From a virus: DNA of 64,000 nt. Both the position numbers and the translations under genes were made by a program. Each line of letters begins with the position of its first letter. Positions within the stretch are counted from its first letter, which is position 1. Shown piece after piece: positions 24,244 through 31,964 of the stretch. The stretch lies in IMG/VR virus record IMGVR_UViG_3300006028_000002, positions 1 through 64,000 of that record. The stretch is one strand, 5' to 3'. Below the pieces are notes generated by a model that saw only the letters and a list, made by a program, of their open reading frames with translations, searched no databases and was not told where the DNA came from.

Positions 24244-25437
24244 TTATCGCCTTCCTGTCAATGACTCCCAGAGACTCCGAATCCGGCTGCGCTGGCCGCC
24301 ATGGATTCGCCGGGGGTCGATGTCAATCAATGTGCTCAAATCAAAGTCATCGGTGACGCCCGTGGTATCCAATATCCGGCAATCGGTTTTCGCCCGACCG
24401 GTGCGGGGATCGATCCAAGGCTTTCCCGTCCGCGGGTCGATGCAGGGTCGCAGGCCGCGCCCGATCATCTGGGTGAGGAATCCGGGGGATTCCGTGTAAC
24501 GATCCAGCAGAATGCAGCTCACCTGCGGGCAGTCGAATCCCTCCGTGGCAACACCCACATTGACCATGACGCGGATCTCGCCGGCCGCCAGTTTCTTATA
24601 GATTACCTGCCGGTCCTCATAGGGCGTGGATCCGATGACCAATGCCACCGGTACTCCGGCATCCTGGAATGCAGCCGTGCGCATGTGAGCTAGTTTGATG
24701 CTGGAGGTGTAGACGATTGTGATGCGGTTTTCCGCTTTGCGTAGCCATTCCTGGGCGATGCGCTGGGAATCACGCTCATCGAGGCCCCGTGAGGTCAATG
24801 GCCGGAAAAACTGCCGAAACCGATCCCCGCGCCGTTCCAGTTTGATGCGCTTGGTGCTGTATTTCACCAGGAGTTGCTGACTGATCGCCCACTCCGGGGT
24901 CACCACATCCGCAACCGACTCAAACAGGTCATCGAATTGTTGCCCATCGCCGCGAGTGAGAGTAGCGGTCACGCCCAGCAGTTTGGTGCGCCGCTGGTCG
25001 AAACAGCCAGCCCAGCGAGCAATCATCAGATACGATTTGGCCAACGCGTGGTGGACCTCATCGATAACGACCAGTGTGGGCACCCAGCCGATAGCATCGA
25101 GAGCTGCCTGTCGTTTCGGCCGGCACATGGATTGCACCATGGCGATAATGAGGTCGTAGCCGATGTCATTCTGTGCGGCCTGGATGCGACCCACCGGGAT
25201 TTTTGAGTAGGCGGCGATGCGTTCGGTGAGTTGATCGAGCAGTTCCGAGCGGTGCGCCAGCACCAATACCCGGCCACCTTTCGCAACCTCATCGATACAG
25301 GCGTCGGCAATATAATCGGTTTTTCCGATACCCGTAGGCCACACGATAGCAGTACGAGTAACCCCAGATTCCCACTCAGCATCAGTTCGATCGCGTGCGA
25401 TTTGCTGATATTCGCGTAATTGGCGTGGCGTATTCAT
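24244..25437 (-). CDS. SF2 (DEAD/DEAH-like) helicase
   Basis: 397 residues. Motif I PTGIGKTDY (~40), motif II VVIDEVHH (~125), motif III VTATLTRGDG, motif V VGVATEGFD and motif VI QMIGRGLRP match the RAD3/UvrB-like 'type III restriction' branch of SF2 helicases. It is the window's second stand-alone helicase, distinct from the SNF2 protein. Start ATG 25437 overlaps the HNH gene's stop by four bases. Function probably in DNA repair or replication. Confidence 0.85.
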   Translation of the reverse strand: MNTPRQLREYQQIARDRTDAEWESGVTRTAIVWPTGIGKTDYIADACIDEVAKGGRVLVLAHRSELLDQLTERIAAYSKIPVGRIQAAQNDIGYDLIIAMVQSMCRPKRQAALDAIGWVPTLVVIDEVHHALAKSYLMIARWAGCFDQRRTKLLGVTATLTRGDGQQFDDLFESVADVVTPEWAISQQLLVKYSTKRIKLERRGDRFRQFFRPLTSRGLDERDSQRIAQEWLRKAENRITIVYTSSIKLAHMRTAAFQDAGVPVALVIGSTPYEDRQVIYKKLAAGEIRVMVNVGVATEGFDCPQVSCILLDRYTESPGFLTQMIGRGLRPCIDPRTGKPWIDPRTGRAKTDCRILDTTGVTDDFDLSTLIDIDPRRIHGGQRSRIRSLWESLTGRR

Positions 25438-25970
25438 GATAGATGAGTCCAAGTCTGTCGCCTGACGATGAATCCGACATTTTGTCGCGTGATGCTAAAC
25501 TGTCTAGCTATCGCTGGATAAGATTGCCCAGACGCCGCCAGTAGTCTAATCATTTCAACGTCGGCATCATTGAGTTTGCGATTGCCATTACGTTCCCCAT
25601 GCTGCACTGTGTTGTGCTTAACTTTATCTAACATGTTGTCTCTATGTGTGGTCCATCTGAGGTTAGTCCACTCATTATTGTGCGTATTATTGTCCGCATG
25701 AGCAACTTCCATTCCCTCTGGTTTCGTGCCGATAAATGCGGTAGCTACAAGAACATGTATGCCGACTGAGTAGTTCGCGCCGCTTACTCTGTAAACTACA
25801 ACGAGATATTTTCTATCCTTACAGGTGGGTGTGATAAGTTTTCCAGAGCGTCCGATGATAGATCCGTAATTTCCGACTAGGAATCCGGGGTGCAGCGGGT
25901 CTGATGATCTAAATTGCTCGACATTGCCCATTTGACCTATACGAGCACAGTAGCTACATTTGCCAGTCAT
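25434..25970 (-). CDS. NUMOD4/HNH homing endonuclease
   Basis: 178 residues. It has an N-terminal CSYCARIG pair, a NUMOD-type segment, then the HNH core AHADNNTHNNEWTNLRWTT and a C-terminal helix-turn-helix-like NUMOD (SYPAIARQFSITRQNVGFIV). AT-rich and inserted between the helicase and the gene cluster to its right. It probably cleaves unoccupied sites. Confidence 0.85.
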   Translation of the reverse strand: MTGKCSYCARIGQMGNVEQFRSSDPLHPGFLVGNYGSIIGRSGKLITPTCKDRKYLVVVYRVSGANYSVGIHVLVATAFIGTKPEGMEVAHADNNTHNNEWTNLRWTTHRDNMLDKVKHNTVQHGERNGNRKLNDADVEMIRLLAASGQSYPAIARQFSITRQNVGFIVRRQTWTHLS

Positions 25971-25976
25971 TGGACT

Positions 25977-26249
25977 TCACGACGCCTTCCTGCGAGCCGG
26001 AGCCCTGCGCGTGCGGGTGCTGGCGGTGTGGATCCGTCGAATCGGTTTCCGAACGGGAACCCATCCGAGCATGTACCAGGCCACCACGATGACTTCGATC
26101 AACGCGGCGATCAGCCGCATGTAATGGTTGCCAGTCCAGAGGGAAAACGGAACGGCCATGTTGGAAGCAATGGCGATATCGAACCAGATGGAAGGCATCG
26201 CCCGGCGCGTGGTGATCTTGCGGCGCAGCCTGTTGGCGATCTTGTTCAC
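25977..26249 (-). CDS. Basic membrane protein after a strong promoter
   Basis: 90 residues, with a basic N-terminus (NKIANRLRRKITTRR), two short hydrophobic stretches and a basic Thr/Arg tail (TASTRTRRAPARRK). The GTG at 26249 has a CAGGAG site. A long leader (~95 bases) precedes it from the promoter at 26352-26380. Possibly regulates or marks the membrane. Function unknown. Confidence 0.5.
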   Translation of the reverse strand: MNKIANRLRRKITTRRAMPSIWFDIAIASNMAVPFSLWTGNHYMRLIAALIEVIVVAWYMLGWVPVRKPIRRIHTASTRTRRAPARRKAS

Positions 26250-26351
26250 TGTCTTGCTCCTGACTGAGCAGGTGCCGCCCACCGCATACCCCGGGAGAGT
26301 CTGGTTGGGGCCTTGCTGGTGGGGGGCGCTACGTTGTTGCCTGACATCATC

Positions 26352-26396
26352 AGTATGGCCTTGCGCACGCACGTTGTCAAGAGGTACTGACGAGCT
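26352..26396 (-). promoter_or_regulatory. Leftward promoter with 23-bp box shared with 30408
   Basis: TTGACA (26375-26380), 17 bases, CATACT (26352-26357) on the minus strand. The 23 bases 26374-26396, starting AGCTCGTCAGTACCTC on the minus strand, also occur perfectly at 30408-30430 on the plus strand, and TGTCAGGCAA follows both. Probably two promoters controlled by one regulator. Confidence 0.75.
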
Positions 26397-26400
26397 GGTC

Positions 26401-26727
26401 TCAGCCATCCCTGGACCTCATCTGATCGGGAAGGTTGCGGAGCAGATGCCCTCCGCCGAGGATTCGGATCGCGAGCGCGGCTGGTCGTAGTTTCTTGCCG
26501 GTGGTGCCGCAGTACCCGCAGTGCTCACCGAAGTTCTGACGAGCCTTATCCCAGTTCCGCCCCTTGTCACAGTGCTTGCACGGGCGTAGCGGGCGCCACG
26601 TCACCTCCATAAACCAGATCATCACCACGGCCGGCACGAGCAGGATGAGATGCGCCGCCACGCCGATGCGTGCGCCCAGCGACAGCACCGCCATGAGCAC
26701 CGCACCGCTCAGTATCAGGTACCTCAC
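26401..26727 (-). CDS. Membrane protein with DnaJ-like zinc pairs
   Basis: 108 residues. Two hydrophobic helices (MRYLILSGAVLMAVLSLGAR, HLILLVPAVVMIWFM) followed by CKHCDKGRNW and CGYCGTTGKK, a zinc-binding pair as in DnaJ-type CxxCxG units. Overlaps the next gene upstream by four bases. Stands at the end of the FtsK transcription unit. Function unknown; it may help the translocase at the membrane. Confidence 0.6.
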   Translation of the reverse strand: MRYLILSGAVLMAVLSLGARIGVAAHLILLVPAVVMIWFMEVTWRPLRPCKHCDKGRNWDKARQNFGEHCGYCGTTGKKLRPAALAIRILGGGHLLRNLPDQMRSRDG

Positions 26728-26930
26728 GAGGGCCTCCTGTTACCTTGCGCGGGCCTCGAACGCAGGGGCACTCCGGGGGCACTCCGGAGATCGTTAAACC
26801 CGCTCCGGCGTAGCGCCTCCGGAGTGCCTAGAGCGCGAGGGCACTCCGGCCCGTAGCGCCCGTGACCAGCAGGTTTGTCGAGGGCACTCCGGCCGGAGTG
26901 GGGTGCGGAGTGGGGTGCGGAGCGGGGCAT
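26724..26930 (-). CDS. Repeat-laden ORF between membrane protein and translocase
   Basis: 68 residues, MPRSAPHSAPHSGRSALDKP..., basic, Ser/Pro/Arg-rich and low complexity. It is coupled to the translocase (TGATG) and to the membrane gene (ATGA), as a real gene would be. The coding sequence is mostly an array of GGGCACTCCGG repeats, so it may be mainly a DNA element with an incidental ORF. Confidence 0.4.
   Translation of the reverse strand: MPRSAPHSAPHSGRSALDKPAGHGRYGPECPRALGTPEALRRSGFNDLRSAPGVPLRSRPAQGNRRPS
26766..26900. repeat. Array of 11-bp GGGCACTCCGG repeats
   Basis: Four direct copies of GGGCACTCCGG (26766, 26777, 26839, 26882; the first two adjoining) plus inverted copies at 26819 (CCGGAGTGCC) and 26893 (CCGGAGTG). 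Related degenerate copies follow. It adjoins an FtsK/TraB-like gene and could be its recognition site, an origin or an operator. Confidence 0.7.
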
Positions 26931-29023
26931 CACGCCTCACCTCTCAAGATCGTCATGGCTTTTTCTACGTCTTCCCGGTAATAGCAGCGGCACCGTTGTT
27001 GCGGTGTGCAACTTACTCGGCAGCGACCATTGCGGGGTTTGATGATATCCCCGTCGTCATTACCCGGAATCGCCTTTCGCAGGGCCGTGGCCAGGCTTTC
27101 CGCACTCCAGTTCTCGCCATCACTGTTGGCGAACTCCAGAACCAATCCGCTGGCCAATACATCCACCTGATAATGATTGAGCGCCGCCTCTACCGTGTAT
27201 AGCGCGCCCGAGGGGGTAGGTGTGGGACCGGCGGCATCGATGACCGTGACCGGTTCCGGTGTGAGGTCGTCCTCGCGCGTGAACTCCAGTGCCGGCAGCA
27301 GCTTGTGCGGGCAGTTACCCTGGGCTTCCCATTCTTTGAGCCGGCGGAGTGCGCGTGCCTTGATGGCGAACGGTGCGTATCCGCGCACGTAATCAGAGCC
27401 GAATCCAGGTCCGTCCACCACGGCCTTGCCGGCGTCATTCGGGTTGCGTTCGTCCGCGGGTTGCAGCAAATGCGGTGCGTAGCCCTGGTCGCGGCGGTCT
27501 TTCCCCAGCAGGTCGACGGTATCCCGCTCGCTGCACGGGCCGATGATTTTAACCCCTACCTGTTTGTAGACAACCGAGGATCCCCAGTCCTCATTACCGC
27601 TGGCCTGGCAGGCGCCGATGATGGAGACCCCCAACTCCAGCCCGAGCCGCATGATGGTTTTCACCATCTCCAGCAGGTTGGGTTTCCGGCCGCGGTGGAC
27701 TTTCGTGCCGTCGTAGGAGACGATTTCCGGCAGTTCATCGAGCACCAGGACGATGGCCGGTCCCAGGTCGGGATTCCACTTGTCGACGTCATTGTCGGGA
27801 TCATCATCCGAGTTGATCTCTTTGAGGATCCGGTTGCGGTGATGGATCTGGGCAATGGCCCACCGCAACAGATCCTCGATCTCCTCAACGGTCTCCGCTT
27901 TGTTGTCCAGCACCGCCCGGTTATAGAGCACATCCCGCCAAGCGTCGAACCGGGCGGATTTGACGAGTGCACCCGCGCACACCACAACATCGCGCGTCGC
28001 CGAGAGCCGGTCGATGATATTGCTGAGGTGGACGGTTTTTCCACCTCGGGTTTTTGCCACCAGCAGGATGTGCCGCATTACCAGGATGAGTTCGAACAGA
28101 ACCTCCCGATTGGCGGAGGCACCCAGATCCAGCGGTTGCCAGCCGGACACCGACCCCGCCGGCAGCCACGGCGCCTCCGGCACGGTTTTCAGCGGATCGA
28201 GCAGCGGGATGAGGATCGTCTTGTCGGCGGCATTGGTGGGGCTGGTGATCAGTTGGCAGACCCCGTGCGGGGCCCGGATCCACTTTTCCAGCTCACGCAG
28301 CAGTTTGGCATCGATCTCCATGGTGGTGTGCACGTCCACCTGGAAAGCCCCTCGCCACGCATCCGGACGGATATCGTGCACCCGGATGGCGTGCTCTAGC
28401 GGGGGTTTGTGCTCGGCCAGGAATGTATCGATCTGACCCCAGAGGATCGAGGTGGGCATGCCCAGTTGCAGTGCCTCCGGCCGGCGCGGTGGTTTTTGTC
28501 GGGGTGCTCGGCCCCGGCGTCCGATCGCATCGAGCGCTGCCCACAACCCGAGCCCGGCAAGTGCCCCGGTGTAGGGGTGTTTGAGCCCGAGCCACAATCC
28601 GAGTATTGCGAGCGCGCCCAGCGCGGCGGCGAGCAGTATTCCGCGGGCCCGGCGGGCGTTGATGTGCCGTTCCTTGGCCCGGTACTGGTGTGGGCTGCCC
28701 AGGGCCAGGCGCACCCCTTCCTCATGGTGCAGCGCAGCGCCGAACGCATAGGCCCGATCAATGATCCGCAGGACACCCTCGATGGTGTACCCGCACTCGT
28801 ACCAACACCCCCGCACGCCCCGGCCGAGCAGGATGGCCAGTGCTTTCGGCACCCGGTACCAGGGATGCACGGCGTAATACGCCATCGCGCGCAACCGCCG
28901 CGGACTCACCGGCAGGGTGTGATGATCCGCAGCCCGTAACCAGGCCGGCATGCCCGCGGTCTCATCCGGCCACGAAATGAGGGCAGGGGGTACCCCGTGG
29001 CGGTGCTGGTTGCGCAGGGTCAT
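26930..29023 (-). CDS. FtsK/SpoIIIE (TraB-like) DNA translocase
   Basis: 697 residues. Hydrophobic segments at ~127-165 (LLAAALGALAILGLWLGLKH) suggest membrane anchoring. Residue ~325 has Walker A (AKTRGGKTV) and ~428 Walker B (IVLVLDELPE), followed by a sensor-like IGACQASG. A C-terminal ~100 residues hold a Cys-rich, HTH-like end (CRVSCTPQQRCRCYY). This matches double-strand DNA pumps such as FtsK and the actinobacterial TraB/plasmid transfer proteins. In a phage setting it could partition a plasmid-like prophage, transfer DNA, or process ends. Repeats adjoin its 3' end. Confidence 0.85.
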   Translation of the reverse strand: MTLRNQHRHGVPPALISWPDETAGMPAWLRAADHHTLPVSPRRLRAMAYYAVHPWYRVPKALAILLGRGVRGCWYECGYTIEGVLRIIDRAYAFGAALHHEEGVRLALGSPHQYRAKERHINARRARGILLAAALGALAILGLWLGLKHPYTGALAGLGLWAALDAIGRRGRAPRQKPPRRPEALQLGMPTSILWGQIDTFLAEHKPPLEHAIRVHDIRPDAWRGAFQVDVHTTMEIDAKLLRELEKWIRAPHGVCQLITSPTNAADKTILIPLLDPLKTVPEAPWLPAGSVSGWQPLDLGASANREVLFELILVMRHILLVAKTRGGKTVHLSNIIDRLSATRDVVVCAGALVKSARFDAWRDVLYNRAVLDNKAETVEEIEDLLRWAIAQIHHRNRILKEINSDDDPDNDVDKWNPDLGPAIVLVLDELPEIVSYDGTKVHRGRKPNLLEMVKTIMRLGLELGVSIIGACQASGNEDWGSSVVYKQVGVKIIGPCSERDTVDLLGKDRRDQGYAPHLLQPADERNPNDAGKAVVDGPGFGSDYVRGYAPFAIKARALRRLKEWEAQGNCPHKLLPALEFTREDDLTPEPVTVIDAAGPTPTPSGALYTVEAALNHYQVDVLASGLVLEFANSDGENWSAESLATALRKAIPGNDDGDIIKPRNGRCRVSCTPQQRCRCYYREDVEKAMTILRGEA

Positions 29024-29044
29024 GGCATATCCGGTGTAGTGATC

Positions 29045-29069
29045 GGGTTTAGCCGTGTAGTCTAAACCC
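29045..29069. promoter_or_regulatory. Inverted repeat operator candidate
   Basis: GGGTTTAG-(9 bases)-CTAAACCC, an 8-bp perfect dyad in the 105-base divergent gap between the translocase gene and the gene at 29129. The size is typical of a repressor site. Confidence 0.5.
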
Positions 29070-29128
29070 CGGATCTATGACCGTGAATCCGGATCAGCAC
29101 TCAACTACTGGTTTTCTAGGAGGATTCC

Positions 29129-29605
29129 ATGCCAGGCAACCCGAGACGGCCCGGCTCACCCCCGGCGCGAGCACTACCCCCGCCACCGCAACCACCGCCC
29201 CGGACCGATCCGCCGGCACCCAGCAACGGAGGAAACGGGACCAATGGTGAGCCGCTCGGCAACACGATCCAGCCTGAGTGGATCTACACGGAGGGAATGA
29301 CCGCAGCCGAGGCCCTACAGTTCGTGCTGGGTGACGCGGTAACGGGCAACAACCTGGCAGACGGCGCGGCTGCGATGGCCAGAATCGCCGAGTGGCTGCG
29401 GTTGATTCCGGCGCTCCGGTCAGTGATCTTGCACCTGATGTTCAATGATTATGTACGCCGGGGGGATCGCCGGCCCGAGCACCAGCGCAACAACTGGGCG
29501 GAGGTAGCCCGCATGGCTAGGCTGCCCTATGCCACCGCCTATAAGTACGCCCACCGGGTGGAATGCTACGACACCATCCCCGGGGACGACGATGACCAGC
29601 AATAG
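29129..29605 (+). CDS. Pro-rich hypothetical protein divergent from the translocase
   Basis: 158 residues. A Pro-rich N-terminus (LPPPPQPPPRTDPPAPS) leads to a helical domain (WLRLIPALRSVILHLMFNDY) and a C-terminal stretch NNWAEVARMARLPYATAYKY that looks like a small DNA-binding helix-turn-helix. AGGAGG site before the ATG. Could be a regulator or translocase partner. Function unknown. Confidence 0.6.
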   Translation: MPGNPRRPGSPPARALPPPPQPPPRTDPPAPSNGGNGTNGEPLGNTIQPEWIYTEGMTAAEALQFVLGDAVTGNNLADGAAAMARIAEWLRLIPALRSVILHLMFNDYVRRGDRRPEHQRNNWAEVARMARLPYATAYKYAHRVECYDTIPGDDDDQQ

Positions 29606-29608
29606 GAA

Positions 29609-29680
29609 GACGGGCCCCGAGGCTGCGCGCGCTCAGAGCCCGTCCCGTCACGGTAGGCGGAGATGAGGGGCTACCTACCG
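29609..29680 (+). terminator. Two GC-rich hairpins after the Pro-rich gene
   Basis: GACGGGC / GCCCGTC at 29609-29644, and CGGTAGG / CCTACCG at 29651-29680 in the same gap. Likely termination between the Pro-rich gene and the Lsr2 promoter; no T-tract. Confidence 0.45.
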
Positions 29681-29775
29681 GGTGTCCCCAGACCGTCCAA
29701 GATGTCAGGCAAGGGAGGTTTCCAGGGACGGCCCTAGTCTAGCAGGCCCGTCAGCTCAGCGATTCTCTATGGAAT

Positions 29776-29805
29776 TTGACAACGGCTAGGCCAGGGGTCC
29801 ATTAT
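29776..29805 (+). promoter_or_regulatory. Promoter TTGACA-18-CATTAT for the Lsr2 gene
   Basis: TTGACA at 29776-29781, 18 bases, CATTAT at 29800-29805, about 58 bases before the Lsr2 ATG, which also has an AAGGGAGG site. Confidence 0.6.
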
Positions 29806-29863
29806 CGCGGGCGACATAGACCCGCGACATTAAATCATTTGACTCAAGGGAGGAACTACCTCG

Positions 29864-30340
29864 ATGGCAACCAAGACCTACACCATCATGCACGATGACC
29901 TGGACGGCACGGCGGAAAGCGACACCAACCCGGTGAGCACCGTGGAATTTGCGCTGGACGGGCAGGACTACGAGATCGACCTGGGTGGCGGGAATGCAGC
30001 CAACCTGCGCTCGATGCTGGCCCCCTTTGTCGCTGCCGCGCGCAAGGCCACCGCTAAGACAGCCACTACCGCCGCGAAGGCCACCCGGGGGACGGCTACC
30101 GCCAAGCCCGACCGGGAGCAAAATGCCGCGATCCGCACCTGGGCGCGCAGCCGGGGTGCCACGATTAGCGAGCGCGGCCGGATCCCGGCTGAAGTCACTG
30201 AGGCATATCACAAGGGTGGGGAGGCAGCCGAGCAGGCATTGCAGGTTTACATTGCCGGCCAACAGGCTCGCCTCAATGCCCAGCTGACGCAGGGGGCCAA
30301 TGGCCAGACCGCCCAGGTACCAGTGGCGGCCGGCGTGTGA
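29864..30340 (+). CDS. lsr2: Lsr2-like nucleoid-associated xenogeneic silencer
   Basis: 158 residues. The N-terminal ~60 ([20 protein letters not shown], then [16 protein letters not shown]) is the Lsr2 dimerization domain. The C-terminal ~95-115 has the DNA-binding motif [20 protein letters not shown], with the RGR hook that inserts in the AT-rich minor groove. The linker is long and Ala/Thr/Lys-rich and the tail extends past the host-type length (~110). Phage Lsr2-type proteins such as CgpS of a Corynebacterium prophage silence their own genes. Stands between a promoter (29776) and a terminator (30362). Confidence 0.9.
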   Translation: MATKTYTIMHDDLDGTAESDTNPVSTVEFALDGQDYEIDLGGGNAANLRSMLAPFVAAARKATAKTATTAAKATRGTATAKPDREQNAAIRTWARSRGATISERGRIPAEVTEAYHKGGEAAEQALQVYIAGQQARLNAQLTQGANGQTAQVPVAAGV

Positions 30341-30361
30341 TCTTTTAACCAGGATCAGGGA

Positions 30362-30399
30362 GCCGGCCGTGGCCAGTGCGCTGCGGCCGGTTTCTTTTT
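30362..30399 (+). terminator. Rho-independent terminator of Lsr2 gene
   Basis: CCGGCCG / CGGCCGG stem followed directly by TTTCTTTTT. A classic intrinsic terminator. Confidence 0.8.
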
Positions 30400-30407
30400 G
30401 CTCCGGT

Positions 30408-30452
30408 AGCTCGTCAGTACCTCTTGACAAGGTGCGGGGAGGTGCGTAACGT
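30408..30452 (+). promoter_or_regulatory. Rightward promoter with the shared 23-bp box
   Basis: TTGACA (30424-30429), 17 bases, TAACGT (30447-30452). The 23 bases at 30408-30430 match the leftward promoter at 26374-26396. TGTCAGGCAA occurs near the start site here and there. Confidence 0.72.
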
Positions 30453-30495
30453 CAGCAGTGTCAGGCAAGCAAGAACCGCCCAGGAGATGATTTCA

Positions 30496-30807
30496 ATGAT
30501 CACCACTAAGGTAAAGCAACTGACCGCCATGAACATCAAAGCCCTGCGCGCAATTTCTCACGACGCCGGCATGCACATCACGTTCGGCAAGACCTACGTC
30601 ATCTTCGAGGCAGCTCCCTTAGGCGCCCTCATAGCCGTCGAATCCGCCATGACCGTTGTCGCTCAAACCGAGGGCATCAACTCCACCTACAACTCGCTGC
30701 GTGCTGTGCAGCGTAAACTGGTCAGCGCCGCACCCTACCGGATCGAGGAGTTTGCCGGCGTCCGAGGCGTTACGAAGCTCACTGATTACGTCCAGATCGC
30801 CCGTTGA
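30496..30807 (+). CDS. First gene after the shared-box promoter
   Basis: 103 residues, MITTKVKQLTAMNIKALRAI, beta/alpha mixed, with GAPLGALIAVESAMTVV-like hydrophobic stretches. AGGAG nine bases before ATG 30496. No family recognised. Promoter position makes it the first product of this unit, so a regulatory or early takeover role is possible. Confidence 0.6.
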   Translation: MITTKVKQLTAMNIKALRAISHDAGMHITFGKTYVIFEAAPLGALIAVESAMTVVAQTEGINSTYNSLRAVQRKLVSAAPYRIEEFAGVRGVTKLTDYVQIAR

Positions 30808-30832
30808 TCAATTGCAGAGGGAGTGATCTGAG

Positions 30833-31351
30833 ATGGCATTTAACTGGTACACCGTGCGCACGCCGGAGCAGTGGGCGATCGAGGCCGACAACTTCCGCAC
30901 CCTCGCTAAAGAATGTGCCCAGCGTTCCCGTGAATCGTTCGAGCGCTGCGATACCGATGGCTATCTATCCCAGTGGGCTGCCGACTCAATGGCCCGGCAT
31001 TACCACACCTGCGCCGAGCTCTGCGATGCCCAGGGGATGCAGGAGCGTATCGCGCTGTTTGATCTGGACGGCAAGCTGGCTGCCACGCGCATGGTTACTA
31101 CTCAGTACGGCACGGCATGGCTCACCCGGGATGGAAAATTTGTCAACCCGAGTCGCGCCAAGAAAGGCGTCACACGCTATCGCAACCTGAAGGCTAAGGG
31201 CTACACGGAGGGTACGATCCGGATTCGCTGTGGCGTGTTCTCGCGCTCGGATGGGCCTTACCAGGTGGTCGACGTTATCGAGCCGCTGCGTGACACCACC
31301 GACGTCGAGATCATCACTACGGACAACGGGATCGGGGAAAACTGGACGTGA
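30833..31351 (+). CDS. Hypothetical protein
   Basis: 172 residues, helical N-terminus (QWAIEADNFRTLAKECAQRS) and a beta-rich C-terminus (GTIRIRCGVFSRSDGPYQVV). No motif recognised. Followed by overlapping small genes. Confidence 0.65.
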   Translation: MAFNWYTVRTPEQWAIEADNFRTLAKECAQRSRESFERCDTDGYLSQWAADSMARHYHTCAELCDAQGMQERIALFDLDGKLAATRMVTTQYGTAWLTRDGKFVNPSRAKKGVTRYRNLKAKGYTEGTIRIRCGVFSRSDGPYQVVDVIEPLRDTTDVEIITTDNGIGENWT

Positions 31352-31470
31352 GCACAGAGCCTTTTCAGACGGACCCCTACCAGATCGAGACGCCTGTACA
31401 GGATTTGATCATCGATGTCGAGTGGCAGGGCATGGTCGACGCCGGCAATAGTGGAGAGGTTGGGAAATGA
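31348..31470 (+). CDS. Small acidic protein
   Basis: 40 residues, MSTEPFQTDPYQIETPVQDL..., acidic. GTG at 31348 overlaps the preceding stop (GTGA) and the stop overlaps the next ATG. Function unknown. Confidence 0.45.
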   Translation: MSTEPFQTDPYQIETPVQDLIIDVEWQGMVDAGNSGEVGK

Positions 31471-31631
31471 GTAACCGGGTCAACGCACCGCGAAACCTCA
31501 CACCCGCCGAGCGCAACGAGTTGAATAAGAAACTCTCTGACCTTAATGCGATGTTGTCAGAGCCGGAGGACGGTCCCCAGCTGGTGGAGGCGGTAAGACA
31601 CCTGCTCAAGCAATATGGCCAGCTTCGCTAA
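31467..31631 (+). CDS. Small helical protein
   Basis: 54 residues, MSNRVNAPRNLTPAERNELN..., one long charged helix. ATGA overlap with the gene before. Function unknown. Confidence 0.5.
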   Translation: MSNRVNAPRNLTPAERNELNKKLSDLNAMLSEPEDGPQLVEAVRHLLKQYGQLR

Positions 31632-31851
31632 AAACAACTACATAGCTCGGGACTCGGGTGGGGCGCACGTGAGGCATGTGTCCGAGCGGGAGGCCGGCGC
31701 GGCGGCCGGGTTAGATTCCACCCATCACAATCAACTGGAGATGAGGACACCATGTGTGAGAATACTGAGCTTGACCCAGAGGCCGAGATCTGGCTCGCCG
31801 TTTATTGCAATGCCACCGGGCATGACCGGCGAACCGCCATCGCTCGATTGA
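31615..31851 (+). CDS. Doubtful ORF overlapping its neighbours
   Basis: 78 residues starting MASFAKNNYIARDSGG. It fills the 120-base gap after the 54-residue gene, but its last 100 bases overlap the better-supported gene at 31752 in another frame, and its C-terminus looks out-of-frame. Only its N-terminal part could be real. Confidence 0.2.
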   Translation: MASFAKNNYIARDSGGAHVRHVSEREAGAAAGLDSTHHNQLEMRTPCVRILSLTQRPRSGSPFIAMPPGMTGEPPSLD

Positions 31852-31949
31852 CGCAAATCGGTTTGCGCAGCTGGTTGACAGAGGATCATTATCGAGGTGA
31901 GCGAACATGCGGTCGAGTGATGGCCAGTTTTCATGCAGGGACGGGGTAG
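31752..31949 (+). CDS. Small hypothetical protein
   Basis: 65 residues, MCENTELDPEAEIWLAVYCN, with a helical middle. The leader CTGGAGATGAGGACACC is close to that of two genes at 22.2-22.5 kb on the other strand. Its stop TAG is part of a GGGGTAGG element. Function unknown. Confidence 0.55.
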   Translation: MCENTELDPEAEIWLAVYCNATGHDRRTAIARLTQIGLRSWLTEDHYRGERTCGRVMASFHAGTG

Positions 31950-31950
31950 G
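31942..31950 (+). promoter_or_regulatory. Start-associated element CGGGGTAGG
   Basis: Plus-strand CGGGGTAGG, followed by ACAGGAG and ATG 31965. Its TAG ends the previous gene. Confidence 0.5.
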
Positions 31951-31964
31951 ACAGGAGACGCATC

